Source: CADCVQ01 sp033855115 | GTDB lineage: Bacteria > Actinomycetota > Thermoleophilia > Solirubrobacterales > Solirubrobacteraceae | Length of the DNA stretch: 64,000 nt | Assembly: GCA_033855115.1 (NCBI GenBank) | Contig: JAWVGJ010000098.1 | Coordinates: 1 to 64,000 of the forward strand | Direction of reading: 5' to 3' | Shown: piece after piece, positions 56,739 through 64,000 of the stretch | Position numbering within the stretch: position 1 is the first letter of the stretch | Layout of the letters: each line of letters begins with the position of its first letter | The notes under the pieces: model-generated | The model's database searches: none | The model's input: the letters and a program-made list of their open reading frames with translations, nothing else | Told to the model about the DNA's origin: nothing | Position numbers and translations under genes: made by a program

Positions 56739-58159
56739 GGCTGCTCCGGCGCGCGGCACTCCTCGTGGTAGGCGCTGTCGCAGTTCACCGCCCAGAGGTC
56801 GTGAGCAGTCCCGTCGCGGATGTTCTCCACTGCCCGCAGCGCGGTCAGCATCGAATGGTCGGAGTTGTTGTAGCGGTGCAGCCCGTTGCGGCCGATCTGC
56901 TGGAGGTTGGCGATCCCATCCAGCCAGTTGCGGATCGTGCGCACGCGCGCCTCGTAGTCGATGTCGTAGATCGGGTACGCCTTCGGGACGCGGACGACGT
57001 GGCCGACCTCGACGCGGTCGGCGCGGCCGAGTCCGATGCGGTCAAGCTCCCGCGTCGCGAGCGCCACGAGCTCGCTGTCGGTCGCGGTCCACCGGTCGTC
57101 GCCTTCGAAGCAGAAGTACTCCAGGCCCACGCACGTGCATTCGGCGTCGGGAACCATGTACGGGCTCCATGCACGGAAGTTCTGAATGCGGCCGACGCGC
57201 ACCTCGGGATCGTGGACGTAGACCCAGTTGTCCGGGAACAAGTCGTCGCCGCGGACCACGAGGGCGACCGTGATGAAGTCGCGGTAGCGCAGCCCGCGGG
57301 CGGCGTCGAGGACTGCGCCGGGCGCTGATGGGTCCGTCAGCGCGACGACGTCGCGCAGCGGCAGCGACGAGATCGCGTGCGCAGTCTCGACGCGCGCCCC
57401 GCCTGCGTGTACCGCGGCGACCTGGCCGCCGTCCAGCTCGATGCACTCGACGCGCGCGCCGAGGCGAAGCTGTCCGCCCGCGCCGACGATCTCCGCAGCC
57501 ATCGCCTCCCACATCTGCCCGGGCCCCAGTCGCGGGTACTGGAACTCCTCGATGAGGCTGTGCACGCCGTCGCCGTCGTTGAGCAGCGCGGCGCGCAGGA
57601 CGCGCCCGAACGAGAGCGTGCGGATGCGCTGCGCCGCCCACTCGGCGCGGATCTCGGAGGTCGGCACGCCCCACACCTTCTCGGTGTAGGACTTGAAGAA
57701 GAGCTCGAACAGGCGACGACCGAAGCGCGCGCAGACCCATTCCTCGAAGGTCTCGTGCGCGCGTGGATCGCGGCGGGCGATCGCGGCGGCGTAGGAGCCC
57801 GAGCAGCGCGCAAGCTCGACCGGGCCGACCTTGCGCACGACATCCTTGAGCCGCAGCGGATAGTCGATGAACCGCCCGCGCCAGAAGATCCGCGACAGCC
57901 GCGGCCGGACGAGCAGCTGGTCGCCGAGCACCTCCTCCCAGAGGCGCTGCACCTCGTAAGACTTCGTGAAGAAGCGGTGCCCGCCGAGATCGAAGCGGTA
58001 GCCGTCGCGCATGACGGTGCGAGCGAGCCCACCGACTTGGTGGTCGGCCTCGAACAGCACGACCGGTCGGCCGCTCCCCCGCGCGAGGACGTAGCCTGCG
58101 GTGAGTCCGGCCGGTCCCGCACCAAGAACCACGATCGGTCTTTCACGTCCTCCACCCAT
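56660..58159 (-). CDS. FAD-dependent UDP-galactopyranose-mutase-like protein
   Basis: The 499-residue flavoprotein has the dinucleotide-binding start VVLGAGPAGLTAGYVLARG, GGLARTVMRDGYRFDLGGHRFF, and FFKSYTEKVWGVPTSEI near the middle, then ENIRDGTAHDLWAVN and a C-terminal acidic tail. GLARTV...FDLGGHRFF is common to amine-oxidase-like and UGM-like proteins that act on nucleotide sugars or lipids. ATG 58159 is preceded by TAGGGT 9 bases upstream, overlapping the first half of the iron-box-like repeats. It is divergent from the GT2 gene. The substrate is not known; nucleotide-sugar rearrangement is inferred from neighbours. Confidence 0.78.
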   Translation of the reverse strand: MGGGRERPIVVLGAGPAGLTAGYVLARGSGRPVVLFEADHQVGGLARTVMRDGYRFDLGGHRFFTKSYEVQRLWEEVLGDQLLVRPRLSRIFWRGRFIDYPLRLKDVVRKVGPVELARCSGSYAAAIARRDPRAHETFEEWVCARFGRRLFELFFKSYTEKVWGVPTSEIRAEWAAQRIRTLSFGRVLRAALLNDGDGVHSLIEEFQYPRLGPGQMWEAMAAEIVGAGGQLRLGARVECIELDGGQVAAVHAGGARVETAHAISSLPLRDVVALTDPSAPGAVLDAARGLRYRDFITVALVVRGDDLFPDNWVYVHDPEVRVGRIQNFRAWSPYMVPDAECTCVGLEYFCFEGDDRWTATDSELVALATRELDRIGLGRADRVEVGHVVRVPKAYPIYDIDYEARVRTIRNWLDGIANLQQIGRNGLHRYNNSDHSMLTALRAVENIRDGTAHDLWAVNCDSAYHEECRAPEQPYLSAPETPLVFCDELAPALGGQSIE

Positions 58160-58161
58160 AG

Positions 58162-58190
58162 TTAGGGCACCCTACATTAGGCCAACCTAA
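58162..58190. promoter_or_regulatory. Tandem iron-box-like inverted repeats at divergent junction
   Basis: TAGGG (58163-58167), CA, CCCTA (58170-58174), and TTAGG (58177-58181), CCAA, CCTAA (58186-58190). The second matches the inner 14 bases of the IdeR consensus (TTAGGCTAACCTAA) with one mismatch. The pair fills the whole 32-base gap between ATG 58159 (minus) and TTG 58192 (plus), and would block both promoters when bound. Confidence 0.62.
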
Positions 58191-58191
58191 A

Positions 58192-59088
58192 TTGCTGACC
58201 GTCGTCATCCCCGCCACCGACAACCCCCCGACGCTGCCCCTCTGCCTGGCTGCGCTGGCACGCTCATGCGAGCCGCATGCGGTCGAGGTCGTCCGTGTGC
58301 CTGTTGGTTCAGGCCCGGCCGCCGCGCGCAACCTCGGCGTCGCCAGGACGGAAGGCGAGCTCGTCGTGTTCGTCGACTCGGATGTCGAGGTCCATCCCGA
58401 CGCGCTGCGGCGCCTGCGGGAGGCGCTGGAGCGCGATCCGGACCTCGACGCGGTCTTCGGCGCCTACGACGAGCAGCCGCTCGCGCGCAGCACCGTCTCG
58501 CGCTTTCGCAACCTCCTGCACCATCACGTCCACGTCAGCTCGCCCGGACCGGCGAGGACGTTCTGGGCCGGCCTCGGCGCGATCCGCAGGTCGGCGTTGC
58601 AAGCCGTCGGCGGCTTTGACGAACTGCGCTTTCCGCGGGCCTCGATCGAGGACATCGAGCTCGGCATGCGCTTGTGCGCGGCGGGCCGCCGGGTCGTGCT
58701 CGATCCGGCTGCACGCGCAACCCATCTCAAGCGCTGGACGCTGCGATCGATGCTGCGCACGGATCTCGTGGCTCGCGGGGCGCCGTGGGTCGCGCTCCAG
58801 CTTGAATGCGGGCATGCCGGGGGTTCGCTGAACCTGTCTTGGCGACACCGGATCGCGGCGGCGGCCGCCGTCCTCGCGACGGGCGCTGCCGCAACCCGCA
58901 ACCCGCGGCTCGCCGCGCTCGCCCTGCTCGTCATGACCGCCGCGAACCTGCGCTTCTACGCGCTTCTGGCACGACATGGCGGTGTTCGACTCGCGCTCGC
59001 GGGCGTGCCGCTGCACCTGGTCCATCACCTGACCGCCGCCGCTTCGCTTCCGGCCGGCTGGCTGCTGTGGATGAAGCGCCGTGGCTGA
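58192..59088 (+). CDS. GT2-family glycosyltransferase
   Basis: The 298-residue protein has a GT-A fold start (TVVIPATDNPPTLPLCLAAL), GPAAARNLGVARTEGELVVFVDSDVEV with the DxD motif (DSD), and GGFDELRFPRASIEDIELGMRL. The last 80 residues are hydrophobic with two likely membrane segments. The start is TTG at 58192, immediately after the iron-box-like repeat; no ATG or GTG is available without losing the fold. The next gene overlaps by 8 bases. Donor and acceptor sugars are unknown. Confidence 0.85.
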   Translation: MLTVVIPATDNPPTLPLCLAALARSCEPHAVEVVRVPVGSGPAAARNLGVARTEGELVVFVDSDVEVHPDALRRLREALERDPDLDAVFGAYDEQPLARSTVSRFRNLLHHHVHVSSPGPARTFWAGLGAIRRSALQAVGGFDELRFPRASIEDIELGMRLCAAGRRVVLDPAARATHLKRWTLRSMLRTDLVARGAPWVALQLECGHAGGSLNLSWRHRIAAAAAVLATGAAATRNPRLAALALLVMTAANLRFYALLARHGGVRLALAGVPLHLVHHLTAAASLPAGWLLWMKRRG

Positions 59089-60037
59089 CCGGGCGGTCCT
59101 GCGGCTGGGCCTCATCGGCTGCGGGCGCCTTGCCGAGCTCGGCTACGCGCCGGCTGCGCGCGCGGCCGCCGGCGTGGAGATCGTCGCGGTGACCGACCCC
59201 GACCGCGCCCGACGCCAGCTCGTCGCCGCCCGGATCGGCGCCAGCTCGCATGCGCGCGTGAGCGAGCTGCTGGCCGCGGGACCGCTCGACGGCATGATCG
59301 TCTGCTCCGCGCCCGAGCACCATGAGGCCGGAGCCGCGGCCGCCGCCGCCGCCGGCCTTGCGGCGCTCGTCGAGAAGCCGCCGACGCCCGACGCGGAAGG
59401 CGCGTTGCGGCTCGCAGCGCTGACGCCGGCGCCATGGATCGGCTTCAACCGCCGCTTCGACCAGGGCATGCGGCTGGCCCAGAGCATTCCCGCGACCGGA
59501 GATCTGCAGCTGAAGATGGTGCTGCACTACCGCCGCAAGGCCTGGAACCCGGTTCAGCAGGGCGACGACGACGCACTGCTCGATCTCGGCCCGCATGTCG
59601 TCGACCTCGCGCTGTACCTGACCGGCGCGCTGCCGCTCGCGGTGCGCGCGACCGCGACGCCGGACCGTGCCGGGCTCGTGATCGCGACCACGCGCGGACA
59701 GGCGACGATCGAGTGTGCGACCAACCGGCCGCACCGCGAGCTGATCGAGGTTCGCGACGCCCGCGGTCGGCGCGTCTGGCGCGCGCGGCACGGAGGCAGC
59801 ATCCGCAACGTCGTCGGGCGCCTTGTGCCCGGTCGCCATCCGCTCGTGCGCTCGCTCACGCGCCAGCTCGAGGCCTACGCCTGCGCCCTGCGCGGGGAGG
59901 ACCCGGGCCCGCTGGCAACGGCGGGCGAGGGGGCGGCGACGATGTGCGTGCTCGAGGCGGCTCGCCGGTCAGACTCGATCGGCGGCGAGACCGTGGAGGT
60001 GCAGGGCGTCACGGTGCAGGTCGAGGGCGCGTCTTGA
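59081..60037 (+). CDS. Gfo/Idh/MocA-family oxidoreductase
   Basis: The 318-residue protein has a Rossmann start (RLGLIGCGRLAELGYAPA), CSAPEHHEAGA, VEKPPTPDAEG (EKP motif with the catalytic Lys) and the C-terminal dimerisation domain with LLDLGPHVVDLALYL (the GxHxxD pattern). Such enzymes oxidise or reduce sugar rings or inositols with NAD(P). GTG 59081 overlaps the GT2 stop; its own TGA overlaps the next TTG. It acts in the cytoplasm in the same operon as the GT2 and phosphatase-like protein, fitting nucleotide-sugar modification. Confidence 0.87.
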   Translation: MADRAVLRLGLIGCGRLAELGYAPAARAAAGVEIVAVTDPDRARRQLVAARIGASSHARVSELLAAGPLDGMIVCSAPEHHEAGAAAAAAAGLAALVEKPPTPDAEGALRLAALTPAPWIGFNRRFDQGMRLAQSIPATGDLQLKMVLHYRRKAWNPVQQGDDDALLDLGPHVVDLALYLTGALPLAVRATATPDRAGLVIATTRGQATIECATNRPHRELIEVRDARGRRVWRARHGGSIRNVVGRLVPGRHPLVRSLTRQLEAYACALRGEDPGPLATAGEGAATMCVLEAARRSDSIGGETVEVQGVTVQVEGAS

Positions 60038-61545
60038 TCTGCGTCCTGCAGTTCGACGCGGCGAGCGTCGCGGTCGTCGACCGCATGCTCGCGCAGGGCC
60101 GGCTGCCGGCCCTCGCCGGGCTTATCGCGCGGGGGCGCCGGATAGCGCTGCAAACGCCGGCGGCGCACTTCGCCGCCGGTGCGTTCCACACGCTCTACAG
60201 CGGAGTGGAGCTGGCCGACCACGGGCTCTTCTATCCCTTCCAATGGGATGCGGGCTCGCAGCGCGCGCGCTACATGACCGCCTTCCCGGCGCCGCCCGCG
60301 ATCTGGGAGCGGCTCGCGCGCGCCGGGCGGCGCACGCTTGCGATCGACCCGTACGAGAGCCGGCCACCTCGCGACTGGGTCGGGACGTACATCTGCGGAT
60401 GGCAGTTCGTCGACCGCGTCGTGCTGCCGCGGTGGTCGCTACCGCGTTCTGCGGCGGCTGCGCTCGCCGGCCGCCACGGCCGTGGACCGCATGCGACGGA
60501 GATCTTCGGGCGGCCGGCGGTGCGTGAGCTGCTCGCGCTGCGGGGCAAGCTCATCGCGGCGCCCGCCCGCGTCGCCACGGCGGCCATCGAGCTTCTCGCG
60601 CGCGACCGCTACGACCTCGTCTGGCTGACGTTCAGCGCCGCGCATCTCGCCGGACACCAGTTCTGGGATCTCTCGCAACTCGCCGAGGAGCCCTCGTCGG
60701 ACGATCGCGGCCTGCTCGTCGGCGCGCTCGTCGACGTCTACGAAGCCGTCGACGCGGCGTTCGACCGCGTGCTGAAGGCGTTGCCGGCCGATGCCGACGT
60801 CGTCGTCGCGTCCGCGGTCGGGATGGATGTCAACAGCTCGCGCGCAGACCTCCTGCCGGAGATGCTCTCGGCCGTGCTGCGCGGCGGCCCGGCGGTGTCC
60901 AATGGTGACGGTGGCGCCGCGGGCGCGATCTGGCGACTGCGCGCCGCGATCCCGCCTGGGGCTCGCGGCGCGATCGCGCGCGCGCTGCCGGCCGCAGCGG
61001 CGCTGGAGCTCACCTCGCGGCTGGAGCTGCGCGGGATCGACTGGGCGCACACCGCCGCGTTCGCGCATCCGGCCGACAACCAGGGTTACATTCGCCTGAA
61101 CCTGCGCGGACGCGAGCGCGACGGGATCGTCGACCCTGCTGAGGCGGACGCGCTGCTGGACGCGATCGCCGAGGGGTTGACGACGTTCTGCGACCCCGAC
61201 GGCGCGCCCGCGGTCGCTTCGGTCGACCGCGTGAGCGAGCACCACGACGGCGCCCGCGCCGGCCAGCTTCCGGACCTCGTCGTGCAGTGGAGCGAGCGAC
61301 CGGCGACGACGCTTCAGGGCGTCCATTCGCCGCGCTTCGGCGACGTGCTTCGCCGCGGCAGCGGCAGCGGGCGCTCGGGCAACCATACGCCGGGCGACGC
61401 CTGGGCGGTGATCGCGCCGGGCGCCTCGGCGCCGCGCGTGCCGGCGCACCCAGCACGCCTCGCCGACATCGCGAGCACGGTCGCCGCCGTCTGCGGCGCC
61501 GACGGCGACGGGCTCGCCGGCGAGCCGCTGCTCACGAGCTCGTAG
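60034..61545 (+). CDS. Alkaline-phosphatase-superfamily (phosphodiesterase-like) protein
   Basis: The 503-residue protein starts LICVLQFDAASVAVVDRML, where the Asp would bind metal, then AAHFAAGAFHTLYSGVELADHG with a Thr/Ser at the nucleophile area, AHLAGHQFWDLSQL (metal-binding His/Asp) and DNQGYIRLNLRGRE near the end. The family includes nucleotide pyrophosphatases and phosphodiesterases. TTG 60034 overlaps the previous stop; no other start is near. It lacks a signal peptide, so it may be cytoplasmic. The end overlaps the converging GT2 gene by 14 bases. Confidence 0.75.
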   Translation: MICVLQFDAASVAVVDRMLAQGRLPALAGLIARGRRIALQTPAAHFAAGAFHTLYSGVELADHGLFYPFQWDAGSQRARYMTAFPAPPAIWERLARAGRRTLAIDPYESRPPRDWVGTYICGWQFVDRVVLPRWSLPRSAAAALAGRHGRGPHATEIFGRPAVRELLALRGKLIAAPARVATAAIELLARDRYDLVWLTFSAAHLAGHQFWDLSQLAEEPSSDDRGLLVGALVDVYEAVDAAFDRVLKALPADADVVVASAVGMDVNSSRADLLPEMLSAVLRGGPAVSNGDGGAAGAIWRLRAAIPPGARGAIARALPAAAALELTSRLELRGIDWAHTAAFAHPADNQGYIRLNLRGRERDGIVDPAEADALLDAIAEGLTTFCDPDGAPAVASVDRVSEHHDGARAGQLPDLVVQWSERPATTLQGVHSPRFGDVLRRGSGSGRSGNHTPGDAWAVIAPGASAPRVPAHPARLADIASTVAAVCGADGDGLAGEPLLTSS

Positions 61546-62428
61546 CGGCGCCCGCGGCTCGTCGAGCTGACGCGGCCTTCTCGCCGCGCGCAAGGCGCAG
61601 CGCGAGCTCCTGCAGCGCTCCAGCCGCGATGCCCACCTGTGCGAGGACCGTCAGCGCAGCAATCCCGGCGCCTGCCCGGGTGGCTTCGCGCGCGAGGCGA
61701 CGGTAGAACAGCGCGCCGGCGAGCCGCCGCTCGTCGCCGCCGGTCCGGTACAGCACCGCGCCGCGTCCGTAGCGCCGCTGCTGGCGTAGCAGCGAGCGCA
61801 ACCCAAGCTGCGGCCGGTGCAGGACGACGGCGTCGGGCACGAATCGCAGCGTCGCGCCGGCGTGCCCGAGCCGCGCGCACCAGTCGCGATCCTCGCCGGC
61901 GGCGCTCGGGAACGAGGGATCAAACGGCAGCCGCCGGGCCAGCGGCGCGGCGCAGCCGAGGTTGCACGACGGGGCAAAGCCGAGGCCGCCGTGCGCGCCA
62001 TCGAGCGACGTGACCGTGAGCAGATGCGTGATGAGCTGCGACGCCGCGGCCGCGGAGCCCGCCGCCTCGTCGGCCCGCGTCGTCCCGGCCGCCGCGCCGT
62101 TGGTGGCACATGCCGCGGCGAGCCGCTGTGCCCAGTCCGGTTGCGGCATGCAGTCGTCGTCGGTGAAGCACACGACGGCGCCGGTCGCCGCGCGCACGCC
62201 GATGTTGCGGGCGGCTGCCGGGCCCTCGCCTGTCCCGCGGATCAAGCGCGCCGCAGGCGCCGTGCGGGCGACGACCGTACGGACGGCGGCCGGATCGCGG
62301 GAGCCGTCGTCGACGACGATGATCTCCAGGCCCGGCGCCGTCTGCCGCGCGAGCGCCGCCAGGCAGCGTTCCAGCGCCGCCGGACGGTCGCGCGTTGGGA
62401 CTACCACCGACACCGCGATCGCGTTCAC
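61532..62428 (-). CDS. GT2-family glycosyltransferase (second)
   Basis: The 298-residue protein has AVSVVVPTRDRPAALERCL, IIVVDDGSRDPAAV, GPAAARNIGVRAATGAVVCF with DDD (TDDDCMPQPDW), and GEDRDWCARL in the second half, typical GT2. A membrane-proximal segment follows near the C-terminus (AGIAALTVLAQVGIAAGAL). GTG 62428 is chosen because GGAG lies 5 bases upstream; GTG 62455 is possible. It is convergent with the phosphodiesterase-like gene. It may act in the same glycan pathway as the GT2 at 58192. Confidence 0.85.
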   Translation of the reverse strand: MNAIAVSVVVPTRDRPAALERCLAALARQTAPGLEIIVVDDGSRDPAAVRTVVARTAPAARLIRGTGEGPAAARNIGVRAATGAVVCFTDDDCMPQPDWAQRLAAACATNGAAAGTTRADEAAGSAAAASQLITHLLTVTSLDGAHGGLGFAPSCNLGCAAPLARRLPFDPSFPSAAGEDRDWCARLGHAGATLRFVPDAVVLHRPQLGLRSLLRQQRRYGRGAVLYRTGGDERRLAGALFYRRLAREATRAGAGIAALTVLAQVGIAAGALQELALRLARGEKAASARRAAGAATSS

Positions 62429-62565
62429 GCGGTCTCCGTGCGCCTGGTCTGTCACGAGCGGCAGCGTAGCGGCGGGTGGCCTCGGCCCGGTCCCGCCAAG
62501 CGCTGTTTGCGACCGGTGCGGCGTTTGAACGGTGTTCACCCGTCTGTCACGCCCAGAGAACAGCC

Positions 62566-62787
62566 ATGACGACCGCGACGACCACAAACGCCGTCGAGAT
62601 CCAGGAGACGCTGCGCCTGCTGTACGTCGAGCGCGCGCTCGCGCGGACTCGCGGCCTGCACCTCAACCAGATGTACATGGCCGAGCTCGAGCGTGACATC
62701 GCCACCCACCGCGCCGCCTACACCGGCGCGGCGCTGACGGAGATCGCGACGTTCCGCGGCCAGCTGTCGGGCCAGCTCCTCGGCTGA
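62566..62787 (+). CDS. Small helical protein with YMxELExD and LTEIAT motifs (copy 2)
   Basis: The 73-residue protein shares YMAELERDIATHRAAYTGAA and LTEIATFRGQLSGQ with the protein at 37960. Leu/Ala heptads suggest a helical hairpin. ATG 62566 is used. It is between divergent GT2 and PrpD genes with no clear partner. The pair shows an unnamed small family in this genome, function unknown. Confidence 0.65.
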   Translation: MTTATTTNAVEIQETLRLLYVERALARTRGLHLNQMYMAELERDIATHRAAYTGAALTEIATFRGQLSGQLLG

Positions 62788-62907
62788 CCCCGGCCGGCGG
62801 CGATCATCCCGCGCGCCTTGGCGCCGAAGCACCGTGAGCCATCACGGGCCGGTATCGTCGCCGTGGCGCACGTCCGTCGTCCGGGCATGCCACATGTTCC
62901 GGCCACG

Positions 62908-64000
62908 ATGACCCGACACATCACCGGCTTCATCCACGACCTGGACGTCGCCGACGTTCCGCCCGGCGTGCTCGCCCAGGCAAGGCAATGCCTGCTCGAC
63001 CTGATCGGCGTCGCCGCGGCCGGCAGCACCACCGCGCTGTCGCGCATCATGCGCGACCACGCGGCGCGCCACCTGCGCGGAGAGGAGAGCACGGCGCCGT
63101 TGCTGTTCGACGGCCGCATGGTCAGTCCGCCCGGCGCGGCGCTCGCCAACGCCGCCACGATCGACGCGATCGACGGCCACGACGGCCACCGGCTCACCAA
63201 GGGACATGCCGGCGCGGCGATCCTGCCGGCGGCGGTATCGGTTCTGGCTGACAACGTCGACGCCACGACCGACGATCTGCTGATCGCCCTCGTGGTCGGC
63301 TACGAGATCGCGAACAGGGCCGGCATCGCGCTACACGGCGCGGGGCTTGACTACCACAGCTCCGGCGCTTGGAACGCGCTTGGCGCCGCAGCTGTCGGCG
63401 CGCGCGCACTCAGCCTCGACGAGACCGCAACGCGCCATGCGCTCGGCATCGCCGAGTACCACGGCCCGCGCGCCCCGATGATGCGCTGCGTCGATCACCC
63501 GACCATGGTCAAGGACAGCTCCGCCTGGGGCGCGCACGCAGGTGTGTCGGCGGCGTTGCTCGCCGCGGCTGGATTCACCGGCGCGCCGGCCGAGCTGCTG
63601 ACCCTCGACCCACCCCTGTGGGAAGACCTCGGCGAGCGCTGGACGCTTGTGGAGCAGTATTTCAAGCAGCATCCGGTATGTCGCTGGGCGCATCCCGCGG
63701 TGGAGGGCGCGCTGCAGCTCATGACGCTGCATGACCTCGTCCCGACGAGCATCCGGCAGATCGAGGTCGTCACGTTTGCCGCCGCCGCGAGGCTGGCCAC
63801 GGGCATTCCGATGACCACCGAGGTGGCGCAATACAGCCTGCCCTTTCCGGTCGCGATCGCGGCGGTACACGGCGTCGTCGAGCCGGAGATCATCGCCCAC
63901 CCCGAACAGGCCGACGAGCAGGTGCGCAGGTTGACGGAGAGCATGCGCGTGCACGAGTCGCCGGAGATGACCGCGCAGTTCCCGGCGAGCCGTGCCGCCG
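62908..64000 (+). CDS. MmgE/PrpD-family protein (partial, 3' end outside window)
   Basis: The visible 364 residues match MmgE/PrpD: VPPGVLAQARQCLLDLIGVA, FDGRMVSPPGAALANAATIDA, DGHDGHRLTKGHAGAAILPA, LVVGYEIANRAGIALHGAG and KQHPVCRWAHPAVEGAL. The family includes 2-methylcitrate dehydratase and related lyases that lack iron-sulphur clusters. The catalytic acidic and His residues lie in DGHDGHR and HPVCRWAHP. ATG 62908 is chosen; ATG 62887 in frame adds seven residues. The frame is open to the window end, so about 90 residues are missing. Substrate specificity cannot be stated. Confidence 0.85.
   Translation, partial: MTRHITGFIHDLDVADVPPGVLAQARQCLLDLIGVAAAGSTTALSRIMRDHAARHLRGEESTAPLLFDGRMVSPPGAALANAATIDAIDGHDGHRLTKGHAGAAILPAAVSVLADNVDATTDDLLIALVVGYEIANRAGIALHGAGLDYHSSGAWNALGAAAVGARALSLDETATRHALGIAEYHGPRAPMMRCVDHPTMVKDSSAWGAHAGVSAALLAAAGFTGAPAELLTLDPPLWEDLGERWTLVEQYFKQHPVCRWAHPAVEGALQLMTLHDLVPTSIRQIEVVTFAAAARLATGIPMTTEVAQYSLPFPVAIAAVHGVVEPEIIAHPEQADEQVRRLTESMRVHESPEMTAQFPASRAA

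Overview
The window is very GC-rich (around 70%), gene-dense bacterial DNA, most likely from a soil actinobacterium of the Thermoleophilia/Solirubrobacterales type. This placement is inferred from the gene families present: two DUF3105 membrane proteins, a secreted PGRP-type amidase, the short conserved start of the disordered protein at 49877, an actinobacterial-style Ter locus, DtxR/IdeR-like palindromes, and many GTG/TTG starts with a TANNNT hexamer 6-9 bases upstream (leaderless style). No marker gene fixes the species. There is no rRNA operon and no CRISPR array; one tRNA-Ala(CGC) is present.

Region 1 (1-15.5 kb) is a large Ter stress locus. A co-oriented minus-strand series reads GrpE-like, Hsp70, a zinc-ribbon/FnIII protein with a degenerate J-like segment, a helical protein, TerD, a DUF475/TerC membrane protein, a TerA/TerD protein, an HpcH/HpaI aldolase-like protein, two phosphoribosyltransferases (TRSP and PELOTA types) and a HAD phosphatase cut by the window edge. 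Facing it are a TerD-like mosaic protein, TerB and a double TerD-type protein. The last five minus-strand genes match the published Ter-linked module predicted to make a nucleoside-like metabolite. The attached private Hsp70 system is the unusual part.

Region 2 (15.5-37.7 kb) is mostly chromosomal housekeeping and envelope genes: a NarK-type transporter, a PGRP amidase, the DUF3105 pair, an alpha/beta hydrolase, an SDR, an AlkZ-like DNA glycosylase, a secreted seven-repeat protein, two secreted proteins of unknown function, a SAM methyltransferase, transketolase, a complete polar amino-acid ABC importer, a lytic transglycosylase/DUF5715 protein, a solitary DNA methyltransferase, a SnoaL-like protein and a MazEF-type toxin-antitoxin pair.

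Region 3 (37.7-47.8 kb) is accessory and partly decayed. It holds a small protein with a relative at 62.6 kb, a PyrD whose conserved N-terminus lacks a start codon, a GGDEF-like protein with a lost signature, DUF2294, a broken operon (aldehyde dehydrogenase, amidase and adenylate-forming ligase, all interrupted), an epimerase, HicB with a broken HicA, a zinc-ribbon remnant, an enolase-superfamily protein, an IS30-type transposase tail, and the tRNA-Ala.

Region 4 (47.9-64 kb) starts with a HAMP-GAF-GGDEF diguanylate cyclase followed by a disordered protein and a PhzF-like isomerase. It continues with a ferric-iron ABC importer, a polytopic membrane protein, a UDP-galactopyranose-mutase-like flavoprotein, and a plus-strand run of GT2 glycosyltransferase, Gfo/Idh oxidoreductase and alkaline-phosphatase-superfamily protein, faced by a second GT2. 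TTAGG-N4-CCTAA palindromes resembling iron boxes lie at both divergent junctions (55.3 and 58.17 kb). They suggest one iron-responsive regulon joining iron import to a glycan or glycoconjugate pathway. The window ends inside an MmgE/PrpD-family gene.
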